Source of the DNA: Lactarius indigo
Taxonomy: Eukaryota > Basidiomycota > Agaricomycetes > Russulales > Russulaceae
Direction: 5' to 3'
NCBI GenBank assembly: GCA_025766275.1
Contig: JAFKAC010000051.1
Coordinates: 248,001-312,000 of the forward strand
DNA: 64,000 bases
The notes under the pieces were generated by a model. It saw only the letters and a list, made by a program, of their open reading frames with translations, was not told where the DNA came from and did not search any database. Of the stretch, positions 46,074 through 60,412 are shown piece after piece. Position 1 is the first letter of the stretch. Each line of letters starts with the position of its first letter. The position numbers and the translations under genes were made by a program.

Positions 46074-49000
46074 TACGTAGTCGTGATGGGCCTGCTTTCT
46101 GATACAGTGTAGAAACGTTGCTTTGTTTGGCAAATTCATTCGGATACACAGTTTGTATGTAGTAGCCATATATGGAGTGTATTGAAGATCCCGCGCGTCA
46201 CCTCTGCAGGCCTGACCATTCACGAAACCGTTATCCCCGCCCCTACCTTCGCTCATGACAACCGCCCAGCCCAACGCGGGTAAGCATTAGCACACCGCAT
46301 TGTCACGCAACTTTATGGGGCCGTTGAGTACACCGCACACAACATCACCACTGGCGCCAGGTGGACGGGAGAAGACGCCAGCGCATGTGGTAAATGGTCA
46401 GGGAGTCAAACGCCCCACGAGAACAGATGAGGGGAATAGCACCGCAAGGCAGAAAACACCGCGCTAGAGAGATGCGCGACACGCGGAATCATGCGAGCGA
46501 GAAGCGAAGTGCCATTTGTATGCGTTGGCTTTGTCCAGAAGGTAAAGAGAACTAGTGAACGACGGTAGACAGAGGACGCACATCGAGTGATTCGTGATAT
46601 ATGCTGAATCCTGGCAAGGAATTGCTCGCTGGACGTCGGGGGATCTGCGTCTGGCGCTGTGTGGGGAGAAACGAGAGGAGGGTAAAAGAGGGCTTGGTGA
46701 GGAAGTGTAGTCCTTGAAAAGGAAAGGTATGAGGTGGATGGTTTTAGTACAAGGGGGCTACGTTGCGCAGTGCTTACAATTGAAAGTTGACGAATGCAAT
46801 CGGTTTTCGTCACAAGAGGACCTGCGAACTTGACTTTTGTCGGTGGCGACCCGGAGTGGCACGGGCCTACCCTTTTACGAAGGTGATGTATCACATGTGT
46901 CGTGTTGTCACCACAGGAAGTGACGACGGGGAACAAACGGAGGGGTGGTGAGGACCCCCGGAGAAAAGTGTGCTGTGAGGATGTGCGTGAGTGAAGAAGT
47001 GCGACCTAGCAAGTGCAGGAAACACGTCCACGCTGCCCATCTGATCACCACTCACTACATGGGACATTGTAAACCTCTCCACTGGAACCGCAGGCTGCAC
47101 TCTTGCCGCCCTCTCCCTCGCCCAAACGAGCACATCAGGCGGAAATTTCACATCCGGCGACGATGCCGAGCAGAACAGACAATTCGTTGCCAAAGTTAGC
47201 ATATACTTCAAAATATACTCACCTGTTCCGATTCCCTCCCTCACACAGATGACTAGGAGGTCGCGAGACTGCTCTTACATGCTTCCGATGGCCTCCGGTG
47301 GCTATATTCCGATGAGGTATTGGTGCTTGGTATTGGTATCGGCAGTTGGAGGTTGGAGGGCCTGAAATCCTACGAGAACTGGACGAACCGTTTCACTGGG
47401 CCAGGGAGGGGGGATGTGCACAAGATTCACGCTAGAGAGGATCGTGGTCGAAGGCCGTTCCGATTTGGGAAGAAGGGGAACCTCAGCCGGGAACCTCGGC
47501 CCGAGGTCGTCTTCACTTCGGTCAATCTTCGGCCACCACGGTCCACACAGTAGGGTATTCCATGAGTTCCGAATCGCCACTCACATGAGCACTTTCAGAT
47601 CTTGCCCCACTTTCCCCACACCTTCGTTGAACATACTCGTGACTGATTCAAAATAGGATGTGGCCTCAAATTACCCAGCCTTCACCATTTCTATCCTCCC
47701 CGTTATCATCAACCGGCATCCTACTAAAGGTCTGTTTGCATTACAGTGACGACTACATGTATCCGCATAGATCGTGGCTATACGTGACTTAAACCACACT
47801 GGCACTGCACAAGATGTATCGAAGAGACTTTACCTTGATTTTGGATGGTGCGTGGGTCGTGCTGATCCACGATGAGATAACGATGAATTCCACTTCACTC
47901 TAGGTCGTGGCCAGTAACCCTAAAGTAACAGGCGAGCCACTCAAAAGCAAGACTGGTGTCGTGAAGCGGTTCGGATGTGACCACATCGTCTCTTCTGCCA
48001 CGTGATTCCTCCCTTGGCCTTGACCACGACCCCCATTCCCGTCCTTTCTCAAAGGCGACCTGAACCGGCTAGTACCAAATGGAAGTAGCGCCGGACCACT
48101 GACAGAGGTTCCATAAATTGCGCGATCTTCGAGTCTGCTACAGCTGTGATCTTCGGGGCTACCACTGGCAGAGGCGGAGATACTATATATGTTACTAACA
48201 CCCCGTGGAGACCCCGGGATTCATCCTAACTTTTGGGCGCACGAGACTCCTATGTGAGGGCACGAACATGGTCTGGGACCTTGAGACAGCACAAGCGAGC
48301 TAAGGAAGCTCAAGGATCGCCTGATACGTTCATTGATACCTGCCTGCTACGTGCACTTTCTACCTTGTCTGGCTTGGTATACCATAGAAACCTGCCAGGA
48401 GAAGTGAAGAGATAGAGCGAGACACTGGGTTACTCGGTACTGGTGGCAGCTAGTTGCGCCTAAGCTGGTCGAAGGAAAAGGTGTTCTGCCAAGCAATCAG
48501 GGTACGTCGTCATTGTGGCTCTGTACTACGATACATTAGGGTAGAAATGGGTTGTTTGATACGTGGATAGTATATCCCATGGTAGTCGTCTGTGAAGCGT
48601 AAAGGCCATCACATACCATCCATGTCTGGCCTGTCCACCCACAAATACGTTATCCCCGTCCCTACCTGCGCGCGTGACGCCTCCCGTGCTCGTCGGGGTG
48701 TCCTCGGTCAGTATCGGGCACACCATATGCGGCTTCTTTCGAACTGCCACCGGCCCCAGGCGGCCTTACAGAGAAGACGCAAGTGGCCGGTAAATAGTTG
48801 GGAGGCCGAACGCCTCGCAGGCACGGGAAAAACAACGCCAGAGGCAGATCAGTACCGCAGCAGAGATATATGCAGTGCAGAATTTGTAAGTGAGAAGAGA
48901 ACCGTGATTTGTATCCAGAGGCCGTCCATAATGAGGAGTGGTAGGCGACAGGAGCACGGTGCGGCGTATGGTGTATCTATTTGGGAAGGACGAGAGGAGT

Positions 49001-51714
49001 CGGTGAGGAAGTATAGCCCTTGGCAAAACGTATGACATGAACGACCGTTGTACGAGGAAACTGCTTGTGCACTTACATTTAAATTTTAAAAGTTGGCAAA
49101 TACGAACGTATTTCATCACGGATGGATGTGTTACACCAAATTTTATCGGTAGAGCGAAGCGGGTCTGCAGTGAGCCTACTAGAAGGAAGTTGAGGATATG
49201 AGGAGAAATGCGTGCTGCGAGAATATGCGTGAGCGGTCGAGGAGTTGCTGGAAACATACTCACAAGTCACACCGCTCGTCTGTTCAGCGCTCAGCGCTCG
49301 CTGCTCATACGTTTCCGCGCATTCGGGAGATTGACCATCCTCTCTAACTTTCGCTCCCCTCTCGGTGCCCTCGTGAACCCGAATCGACGCGCCATAAGCA
49401 AAGTTCCCATCCAGTAATGAGGGCAGATATTTCGATCCCAAAGTTAGAAAATACGTCGAAACGTTTGACTCTGCCCGTAGTTGCCATCACGCAGATGGCG
49501 TGCAAATTTTGGGATGTATTGCCGACGCGCAGTGGAGGAAACATCGATATCAGCCATCCAACGGGGTCGAGATTGGGGCCGAGATTGGTGCGGCCAAGGC
49601 ATCCTCGAATTCCGGGCTACGGTGTCGATGGTGGGGTGTAGGGGAAACCGGAACCGTGTAGAGGTGGGACGAACTCTACTGGATAGGCGATAAGGACGGT
49701 GTTGGAGACAAGCGCTCGCTGTATGCGTGAATGTGGGCGAGGGGAGTAGAGATGCCATTTGGCATTTGGGCGACATTCCTTTTTGTGAGCGAGAGAACTG
49801 GAATAGGAGAGATAGCGCACATTTTAGCGGACCGAGCATTTTCTGACACCCGCGACAAAAGTTTCGCTCCATTCACCGCCCGAGTTATCACTTTGGAGAG
49901 GGCGATGTAGGAGGGACACGGGAGCGACGACGATCTAGTCCTACAGTATGTGTGCGGAGTCTAGATGGCATAATGGGGTGATAGTCAGGGGAGTTGGACC
50001 AGATTTGTTGGGTCGACATGGCATGACACTTGTCGAGCGAGAAGACGATGAGAGTGGGTCGGAGATGTCGGTTTGGCTGACAAACAGTACCAATCACCGG
50101 ACTTCCGCGTTCCGTTCAATATGAACTCGCCATTTCTTGTAAACTCTTCTATGATAGTTCTCGCCCTACAGTACTAGTAATTTCGACTCCATCGCGATGG
50201 AACATAAGCAGATGCCGCTTTCGAACAATCCTCCCACCTCAATTCCTTTAGCATTGAGTCGTTGATCGACACTCCGCTCCTCTGCTTCCTACAGCCAGAG
50301 AACCACACGTATCACGGCTAGATCTGATTGCAATGATATTTGATAGCACCCGAAGCGTTTCAGCGACAGTTGAATAACTCAAGGGGGGTCATGCTGATCT
50401 GCGATAAGATAACGACAACTTGATGATAACTCATCCCATACCGTACAGCTATCGACGGTTCTCGAGTTTGCGACAGCTGCAGTCACCGTGGCTGCCAGAG
50501 GTGGAGAGGAGAGGGGTGTCAGGACTGCTGTGTAGCATTTGGGCCATTCTACTTTTGCGCGGACGAAACTCCTACGAGTGCGAGAACTCCTGAGGTACTG
50601 CGTCATGCACGACTCGGAGCGAGCCACGGGATCTTGTACATTCATCAAGACGTGCTACGTACGCTGTTCTACCTTGATAGTACCCTGCCTGGTTAGTGCG
50701 CCCCAGAAACCCGCCATGAGTAACGCAGATTGGGAGTGACGTATGCGGAATTGCTTGACGTGGAGGCAGTGCTGACGGTAGCTACTGGCCCAAAGGCCAG
50801 TCGGAAGACAAGGTATGGGAAAGAAGGAGGATAGATGATCGTCGTGTGATGAGATATCGTTTTCGTCTATAAGTCGGTAAATGTGCATAGGGGCTCTGGA
50901 ACGGAACTTGAAGGACAAGCGAGTGCAACTTGTGCAAAAGGAAAGGACCGAGGCCTACACTCGTTCCCTAATCCTATCAGTGTAACGTCTACAGACGCAG
51001 GCAAATGCAGCGACCACACTCTGGTCATCGATCGAAACAAACGAACCGAACGAGGGTTGATGACGATGACAGGTCGATGCCCTTGAGGAAGATAATCGTG
51101 AACTAAAGTTGACATGCCACCCTGGTACGCACCTAAAAGTGACATCCCTGCCGTCATCCTCACTCCTAGTAGCCCTCCCAAGATCAGCCACCGCCTCGGT
51201 GTGCGACACGTCATAACTCCTAGGGAGCGTATCGCCAGAAGCACTTGTCCAGTAGGCTGCGAGACTGTTCTTCCATGCTAACAATGACCTCCAATGACCA
51301 TATTTTTACTAACGTATCGGTGCCTGGCGTCGGTGTCGGCGGCTGAGGTTGGTTTTTGGGGCGTAACGTCATACGAGGGCTGGACGAACCCGTTCACGGG
51401 GCCGGACAGAGGAAATGCGCACAGCATAGACGCACAAGAGAGGATCGTGGTTGGATGTCGTTCGCATTCATGAAGGGGGGCGAACGGGAACGAGAGAAAG
51501 AGCACATACCGAGGACTGAGAAGGAGCTGCGTGTCGTGTTTGAACCGGTCCGGATATGTCCCCCGATGAGCGCCTGTACCAACGTTATCCAATCATATAT
51601 GCTGTGCGAAAGGCTGTGCGCGCTACTTGCACACGTTTCCCACCTGAGGAACGTGTTCCTCGGCTCGCATTTTCGACCTGCGCTCTTATCGAACTCAAAG
51701 TTACCAAATTTACG
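46074..51714. other. NLR spacer, gene-free, with a relic upstream region
   Basis: 46074-~47000 is a duplicated downstream block. 47230-47560 resembles the ~500-bp upstream region of NLR genes (compare 51,240-51,590) but no NLR follows. ~47750-48470 is a more diverged relic of the spacers. From ~48470 it matches 36,860 and 59,260 onward. No gene supported. Confidence 0.65.
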
Positions 51715-54700
51715 ATGTCGACCAGTCTCCAACCGTCCTCCTCAACTCCAAACATTCATCCGATCTTCGAGAAAGCCTTGAAAGAGTATAAGAAGAAGAC
51801 CGGAAAAGAAATCTCTACCCACCCGCTCGCAGAGGAGATAAATGGCTGCGGTTCTATCGAAGCCATCCTCACCGTACTTCAAGGGAAAGCCAACGAACTC
51901 AATCAATCCCAGAGCAGCGACGAGCGACTCACGAAATGGCTTACGCCTACCGTGAATGTCCTCGATGCTCTCTCTTCCACCCTCGGTGAAGGCGTTGGCA
52001 CAGTGAGTCCCAGCGTGTTACCTGATTATCGCTTGTGTCCTAACGTCAATTTCAGGTATTTCCTCCAACCAAAATTATATTTTCCGCGATGAGTATCCTC
52101 CTCGTAGTGAGTTGACTCTCCGCGTTTGATAACCCTTGATAACCCCCCATTTCCCACAGGCGGCTAAAGGTACCGCAGCGAGCCGCGATGTACTCGTCGA
52201 GCTCTTCGAGAGAATTGAAAACTTCTTTGTACGCCTCCAGACCCACACCGAAGTCCCACCGGCCGTACAGATGACGAACGTGATGGGGAAAGTTATGGCT
52301 GAAGTTCTTTCTATGCTTGCGGTCGCGACGAAGGTGATGTATCAAAGCCGAAGGAGTTAGTTGATCTTCGCCGCCAAGCTTTCCCTCGCTGATATTCGCC
52401 CAGAAACATTTCTTAAGAGGCTTGTGGGAAGGAACGATATCGAGGACGCGTTGGTGAAGTTGGATAAATTGGAACAGGGGGAGCTCCGGATGGTGTCTGC
52501 GCAAGTGTTAAAGACCACCAGCGATCTGAAGGACACGACAAACGATATCAAGGCCGTCACAAGTGATATCAAGGATGCTACCAGTGATATCAAGGACGGT
52601 GCGTAGATCTTTCGTCTCGCGGAACGATTCGTACCGAACCTCTTCGGATTAGATACGAAGGAAACGAAAGTGATGGTACAGCAGATCCTCAGCGATGTCA
52701 CATCCCGCGAATGTTCGTTTGCTCACGACCTCACCACAAATACTTGTAAAGCTCACATATAATTGTAGGGGACCGGCTCAGAGGATGGTTGACTCCGCCT
52801 GATCCATCAACAAACCACACCAATGCGTGCGGCACCCAGCACGAGAGAACCGCAGCCTGGGTTTTCAACGAAGATATATTTAAAGAGTGGGAGTCGTCCC
52901 AGTCAGGATCCTTATTGTGGATTCACGGCAAAGGTATGGGTGTTTTCGCACTGCTGGGTTCACATCTCACTGGCTACTCCTACTTTTGTAGCGGGTTCGG
53001 GGAAGAGCATCCTCTGGTTTGCCATTCTGTTTTCTCTCCGTTTACAGGTGTTTATGTCCTTGGTCAGCTCTGCGATTATCCAGCATCTCGTCACTCTCCG
53101 CGATGCTGGGTTAGCCTCCATTGCCTATTTCTATTTCGATTTTAGAGATGAAAATAAGAAGCATCGCCGCGGGCTCCTTTCTTCACTTCTAATACAGCTT
53201 TCTTCCCGGTTCACGGACTGTCTCAATATACTCTCCCACGTCTATTCGACCTATGACGCTGGCAAGGAACAGCCCAGTGAACGTGCGTTGGTGCAATGCC
53301 TCAAAGACATGCTCATGGCGCCATCACTGTCTCAACTCCCCACTTACATCGTCGTGGACGCCCTCGATGAATGTCCCAACACATATGGGATACCAACTCC
53401 GCGAGGACATGTCCTCAAACTTGTAAAAGATCTTGTTGACCTCCGCCTTCCGAATCTACATATGTGCATTACCAGTCGCTGGGAGAATGATATCCGGACC
53501 GCTCTCGAGCCTTTAGCATCGGGCCACTGCTCCCTTCATGATCAACCTGGACAGAAGAACGATATCAGCAAATATATAAGCGCTGTAGTTCAATCCGACC
53601 CCCAAATGAAGAGTTGGCGGGAAGACGATAGAAGTCTAGTTATCGAGACACTCTCGGAGAAAGCCGATGGCATGTAAGGCGATAGTTTATTTCAACCTAT
53701 ACTTCCCTGACTCATCATACAGGTTCCGATGGGTCTTTTGTCAGCTGGAGATGTTGAGGCATTGTCTAGCTCCCAGTCTCCGGCGTCAACTTGACGAACT
53801 ACCGAAAAGCCTTGACGAGACGTATGAGCGGGTCTTGAAGGAGATCGAGTCCACCAACCAAGGCCGATACGCGCGCCGTCTGTTGCAGTGCCTTTCCGTG
53901 GCTTGTCGGCCGCTTCGTGTCGAGGAGTTCGCAGAAGTACTTGCGTTTGACCTTGACACGACCGAGGGAGAGATCCCTACGCTTCATGCGGAATGGCGCT
54001 GGGAAGATCAAGAGCGAGCAGTGTTATCTGCTTGTTCGAGCTTGGTTTCCATTGTTAATAGCAATCTCTACTACAAAGATTGCCGGGTTGTCCAATTTTC
54101 ACATTTTTCGGTGAAAGAATACCTCACGTCAAATCGTCTTTTCGCCGCGAGCGGAGATATATCACAGTACCACATTCTTCCCGAACCTGCACACTTGATA
54201 CTTGCGCGTGCCTGCCTTGGGGTTCTACTCAACTTGGATAATCGCATTGACAAAGAGGGCGGTGGCAAGCACAACTACAAGGACATCCCTCTTCTCAAGT
54301 ATGCTGCTGAACATTGGGCTTCTCACACTCAAGTCGGTAGCGTATCGTCACGCCTGGAGGATGCGATGGAGACTCTCTTTGACTTGGACAAGCCATACTT
54401 TTTGGAGTGGATATGGATACATGACATCGACCCTTATATATATGGGTTTTCGAAAGAAGTCAATCATCAACCCCTGTACTACGCAGCTCTTTGCGGATTC
54501 TATGACCTTGTTCGGCGCCTCATCCTTAAATACCCGGAGCAAATAAATTACCGTTATGGAAACCTCGAGAGTCCCCTGGTCGCGGCCCTATCCAGGAATC
54601 ACTTTCAGGTTGCCGAGCTTCTAGCTGAGCACGGTGCACGTATTAATGTTCGCGGACACCCCCCACTTTTCCACACAATCCGCTTTTTAGGGGATGCTCG

Positions 54701-56546
54701 TGTCGACGCCATACATTTTCTGCTCAGACGTGGCGCAGATGTTAACGCCACGGAGGAGCATTTCTGGACTCCGCTGCACATAGCAGCAGAAATGGGAAAT
54801 CTCAAGGTAGCTCAGATGTTACTCGAACACGGGGCAGAGGTCGATTGTCGGAACGACAAGGGGCAAACTCCATTACACTTAGTATTGAACAGGAAGTCCG
54901 GCGAATATGAAGGCGAACGTGAACGTGAACGTGCTATTCTTGCTCGAATATTGGTGGACCGCGGTGCGGATGTGATGGCACAAGATGAGGACAAGGCAAC
55001 CCCATTACATTTCGCATCATGTTACGCGCGGGCCGAGATTACCCTGCTACTGTTAGACCATGGCGCAAATGCCCAGGCAGAGAACATCCAAGGCCGGAAC
55101 CTACTGCACGAGGTGTCACGAGGCATCCACCAATATAAAACCTATCCTTACCTCGAACTTCGTTTCAGAGACCCAGCATATCACCGCAAAATAGCTCCCG
55201 ATGTCGCAATGCTTCTACTAGAGCGTGGCATAGACGTTAATGCACTAGATGAGGACCACGCAACCCCGTTACATTTTGCATCCTCCCATGGGATGCTCGA
55301 GGTCACACGACTACTGCTCGATCATGGCGCGAAGGCCAGCGTGGAGAATGTACGGGGCCAGACCCCTCTTCACCTTGTATCGTGGCACGAAGAGTACCCT
55401 AACGAAAATCCCGATATCGCACGGCTATTACTGAAGGTCGGAATGGATGTTAACGCGCGAGATAAGGAGCAGGCAACCCCTTTACATTTTGCGTGTTCCC
55501 GTGGGCACTTTGAGACTGCACTTGTGTTGCTTGACCATGGAGCTGAAGTCAACGCACAGAACGCCGATGGCCAGACCCCATTACACCGTGCCATAAATGG
55601 TCATATATCCGATAATTCCCGTGTTGCACGACTAATGTTGGAGAGCGGCGCGGATGTGAATGCACGAGACAAGGACCGAGAAACCCCGTTACAGTTGGCG
55701 TCTTGCCACTACTCGACGGAGACCATGCTGATTCTTCTTGACCATGGCGCAGAAACTGATGTACAGGATGCAAATGGCCAGACCCCATTACATCGAGTAT
55801 CACAGAGTCCACAATATAATGCACCCATTCATGAGCTTGCGCAGCTATTGTTAGAGCATGGCATGGACGTGAATGCACGAGACAAGACCCAGGCAACCCC
55901 GTTACATTTTGCATCCCTCCATGGGCTGGTCCATGTCGCAAAGGTGCTGCTCGACCATGGGGCAAGTGCCAATGCGGAGGACATCCAGGGTCGGATTCCA
56001 TTACACCGAGTATCACAGAGCTCACTCCATTTGCGATATGGTCCCGATGTTGTGCGGCTATTGTTGGAGCGCGGTGTGGACATAAATGCACAAGACAAAG
56101 AACAGGCAACCCCGTTACATTTAGCATCCTACTATGGGAATACCAGAGTCGCAGAGGAGTTGCTTGATCATGGGGCACAGGTTAACGCGGAAGACATCCG
56201 AGGCCAGACCCCACTACACCGGGTGGTACTAGGCAATCATGAGTACCACAGTTTCACGGAGGCAGAGTTGTGGGATCGAAAAATCTATCCACGCACAGCT
56301 GCTCGTCTCGCACAACAATTACTGGAGCGCGGTGCGAATGTGAATGCACAGAACGAAGACCACGAAACCCCGTTGCATCTGGCGTCACGCCTTCGATCGC
56401 TCGAGATGGCGCGAATACTTCTCATGCACGGAGCTAACGTCAACGTGAAGAACTTGGAGGGAAAGTCACCTTTGCAGCTCGCTTCTGGGAGAAAGAGGAA
56501 GGCAATGAAACGATTGTTGTCGGAATACTCTGCCAACCAAGCATGA
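51715..56546 (+). CDS. NLR copy 3: helical N-terminus, NACHT, ankyrin repeats (1,469 aa), apparently intact
   Basis: Exons 51715-52002, 52056-52106, 52160-52355, 52404-52598, 52653-52712, 52769-52933, 52992-53016, 53068-53673, 53723-56546 (4,410 nt), all phases closing. The N-terminal ~110 residues plus KTFLKRLVGRNDIEDAL and TSDIKD repeats resemble the fungal STAND N-terminal 'Goodbye' region. P-loop GKAGSGKS at ~317-324; Walker B VVDALDE at ~422-428; NACHT tail with VEEFAEVLAFDLD and FSHFSVKEYLTS; ~19 ankyrin units from about residue 790. Start chosen at MSTSLQP, conserved in all four copies, although the frame is open further upstream. Such proteins sense ligands through C-terminal repeats and oligomerise through NACHT; the ligand is unknown. 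Confidence 0.93.
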
Positions 56547-59500
56547 TATGTAGTCGTGATGAGCCTGCTCTATGATACAGTGTAGAAACGTTGCTTTGTT
56601 TGACAAATTCATTCGGATACACAGATTGTACGTAGTAGCCATATATGGAACGTATTAAAGATGCCGCGCGTCACCTCTGCCCAACCTGACCATTCACGAA
56701 ACCGTTATCCCTACCCTCGCTCATAACAACCGCCCAGCCCAACACGGGCAAGCATGAGCACATCGCATGTCACACAATTTGATGAGGCCGCCGACCGCAC
56801 CGCATGTAACATCACCACTGGTGCCCGGTGGCACCACGGGAGATGATACAAGCGCAGGTCATAAATGGTCGGGGTGTCAACCGCCCGGCGACGAGAATGA
56901 ACAGGAAAAATAACGCCGGAAGGCAGAAAACACCGCACTAGGGAGATGCGCGGCACGGGGGATTATGCGAACGCGAAATAAAGTGACATTTGTATGCATT
57001 GGGCTAGTCTGGAAGGGAACGAGAAGTTGTGAGTAATGTTGAAGAGTTAAAGAGAGGATGCACGTCGAGTATTTCGATATAATTACCGAACCCTAGCGGG
57101 GAATTCTTGCCAGCAGACGGGAGACCCGCGTCTGGCGCTGTCTGTTGGGAGAAACGAGAGGAGGGCGAAAGAGGGATTTATGGGTGAGGGAGCGTAGTCC
57201 TTGGAAAGGAAAGGAAAGATGTGAATGGTTTCAGTACAAGGGGAAGGGCGTAGCGCTGTGCTTACACTTGAAAGTTGGCGAGTACAAACATATTTCGTCA
57301 CCGACGGACATGCGAACTTAACTTTTGTCAGTGACGACCCGGAGTGGAACGAGCCCACACTGTGTCATCCGGGGCTGCCCATTCACGGAGGCGACGCATC
57401 ACATGCGCCATGACATCACCGGATCACCACCGGAGCCGACAAAGCGGAACAAACCCTGCAGGAGGGGCAGTGATGACCTCAGGAGAAACGTGCGCTGCGA
57501 GAATATGCGAGAGCGAAGAAGTGCGACCTAGGAAGTGCAGTGTAACTGATGTGTCGTGGAGGCAATGCCGATATCGGTCGTTGACCGAGTCAGAGATGCG
57601 GACCAATATCTGTGCCCTTGAACTTCCAAGCTTCGGTGCTGATGATGGGGCGTTGAGAACCAGATGCCCTGCAGAGACGAACCCTAATACCAGGCGGGTG
57701 ATAAGGACGGTAGAGGAGGTGACTGTTTGTTGCGTGAATGTGCGCGAGTAGGTGTAGGGAGGACTATTTGGATGCCATTCAATTTCTGTGTGAGAGAACC
57801 GGAACGAGAAATGTAACGCACCCTTCAAGGGTCCCCGAGCAAGAAAAAAAACTAGCAGTCGATCGCTCAAAGGGAGTTCTGCCTCTGACGCGTCGATGCC
57901 GGATCGGAAAAAGGTGAGAAGGATTCGAATCGGGAATGACACCTGTCGAGCGAGAAGACCAAGGAGAAGACAGCACGCATTGCGTGATCAGTTTAGCCGG
58001 CAAGTACCGGTCGTTCCCATGTGAGTTCGCCATTTTACAGTACTGTTTTCACTCTGGCGCCACGTCTCACGCTCGCGAGAGGACAGGCAGATTCCGCATT
58101 CGAAAAAAAAAGATTCCTCGCACGACATTCCCGTTCGCATTGAGTCTTTGGCCGACGTTCCACTCTGCTCCCTGCATCGCAACGTGCGCGCCGAGTAACT
58201 AATAACTACTGACGTAGAACCACATGTATCGCAGCTAGACGTAACCGTATTAGCACCGATAGCACGTAAAACGCCTCGGGGACTGTTGAAGAACTCAACA
58301 GGGGTCGTACTGATCTGCGATAAGATAACGAAGGAATGCACCCAACTTGGCTCCTTTCGTGTCCGCGACCCCCATTTCCCTCCTTCAACAAGACTGACTC
58401 GCACCAGCAAGTCAAGAGAACTCGCTCCGTACCGTATAGCTATAATTGAAAACGGGACGAGTCTCAAATTTGCTACAGCCGCGGTTGCCGGCGCGGTGGA
58501 GAGAAGTCGTGCCATGTCAAGAGTGCTGTGTGACAACGCGAGCCGCGGGAAACCTGAAGATCCATAATCATGTATGGTCATCCATATGTGCAAGACGCGC
58601 TGTTCTACCTTGGTGGTACCCTGCGTGGTCAACCCAGCCCAGAAACCTGCCATGAGTAACGCAGATCTGGAGTGGAGTGGAGAATCGCTTGACGCCAAGG
58701 CGTTGGCAGTGGTAGCTACTAGCGCATTAGGCCAGTTGAAAGAAAAGATGTGAGGAGGGTAGATTATCAATGTGTAATATTTTCGTTTATAAGTCGGTAA
58801 AAGCATAGATATTCTGGCACCGAACCTGAATGCCTGAAGCACCTCCACGAATGGGACGAATGGCCCCGGAGGGGTGGTGAACAATGGGCGCTGCGTGAGA
58901 TGCGAAGTGGAACTTGTATGCATTATCCATGAAAGGAAGAACGAGAAGTGGCGAGTGAGAGTACGCGTTGATCGTTTTAATATATCTTGCAACGAATTGT
59001 TCGCCGTGCCGATAGGATCGCTGCGTTTTGCGCATGCCTTTATGTTCTTGCGCAGTTTGAGAATTGGCGAGTGCGAACTTATTTCGTCGCGGAAGTGGTA
59101 CCCGAAAAGATCTTGCCACCATTGACGCAATCATCCTCTGGAGGTGCTCCAGACGCAGACGTAGCTTCCGGGAACGGGACGCAGGAGACGTCCGTGCCGG
59201 GACGCAGGGTTACTCAGCACTGGTGGCAGCTATTTGCGCCTAAGCCGGTCGTACGAAAAGGTGGCCTGCCAAGTAACCATGGTACGTCGTCGTCGTGGCT
59301 ATGCACCACGATACATTAGCGTACAAGTGGATTCGTCGTATTGTTTTATGCGTGGATATCATATGCTATAGCAGTTATCTATGAAGCATAAAACGTCACC
59401 ACGCGCCATCCCTGCCCAGCCAGTCCACCCACGAACACGTTATCCCTGTATCTACCTGCGCCCGTGACGCCTCCCATGCTCGTCAGGGCCTCGGCCACGA

Positions 59501-60408
59501 CCATTATCGAGCATACCACATGCGGTTTCTTTCGCACTGCCGCCGGCACCAGGCGGCCTGGGAAGATGCGAGCCGCCAGTAAATAGTCAGGATGTCAAGC
59601 GTCTCGCAGGCACAGGACAAACAACGCCAGAGGCGGATGAGAACTCCAGCAGGGATGTACGCAGCGCAGAATTGTGAATGAGAAGAGAACCGTGATTTGT
59701 GTGCAGAGAGCGTCCATAATGAGGTGTGGTAGACGACAGGAGCGCGGCGCGGCGTATAGTGTGTCTGTTTGAGAAGGACGAGTAAGAGGAATTGGCGAAG
59801 AAATATAGTCCTTGGAAAAAAGGTATGACATGAACGACCCTCGTACAAGGGAACTACTTGTGCACTTACATTTAAAAGTTGGCAAATACGAACATATTTC
59901 ATCACGCGTGTCACACCAAATTTTATCGGGAGAGCGAAGCGGGTTCGTAGTGAGCCTACTAGAAGGAATTTGGGGACGGGAGGAGAGATGGGCGCTGAGA
60001 GAATATACGTGAGCGATCCAGGAGTCGCTGGAAACATACTCACGAGTCACGTCGCTCATCTGTGCAGCGCTCGTAGTTCATACGCTTCCGCGTATTCGGG
60101 AGATTGGCCATCCTCTTCAACCTTGGCTCCTTTCTCGGTGCCCTCGTGAACCTGAATCGGCGCGCCATAAGCAAAGTTCCCATCCAGGTGAGGGTAACCG
60201 ACATTTCGGCCTCAAAACTTGACCCTGCCCACCGTCGCCATTGCGCAGATGGCGTGCAAATTGTGAGATGGATTGCCGACGCACAGTGAAGGAAGTGTCA
60301 ATATCAGCCATCCGAGTCTCGATAGAGTCGAGATTGGGGCCAGAATTGGTGCGGCTAAGGCATCCTTGAATTCCAGGCTACGGTGTCGATGGTGGGGTAT
60401 AGGGGAAA
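56547..60408. other. NLR spacer, gene-free, segmentally duplicated
   Basis: 56547-~58840 pairs with 34327-~36640; from ~59260 it pairs with ~36860 and ~48470 onward. A long antisense frame at 57988-59130 has no recognisable protein features and is not kept in the sister spacers. Confidence 0.7.
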
Positions 60409-60412
60409 CCGG

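Noticed and set aside
57988..59130. Minus-strand ORF of 380 codons in the NLR spacer
   Set aside because: The homologous spacer 35,700-36,900 breaks this frame repeatedly, so it is not under coding constraint.
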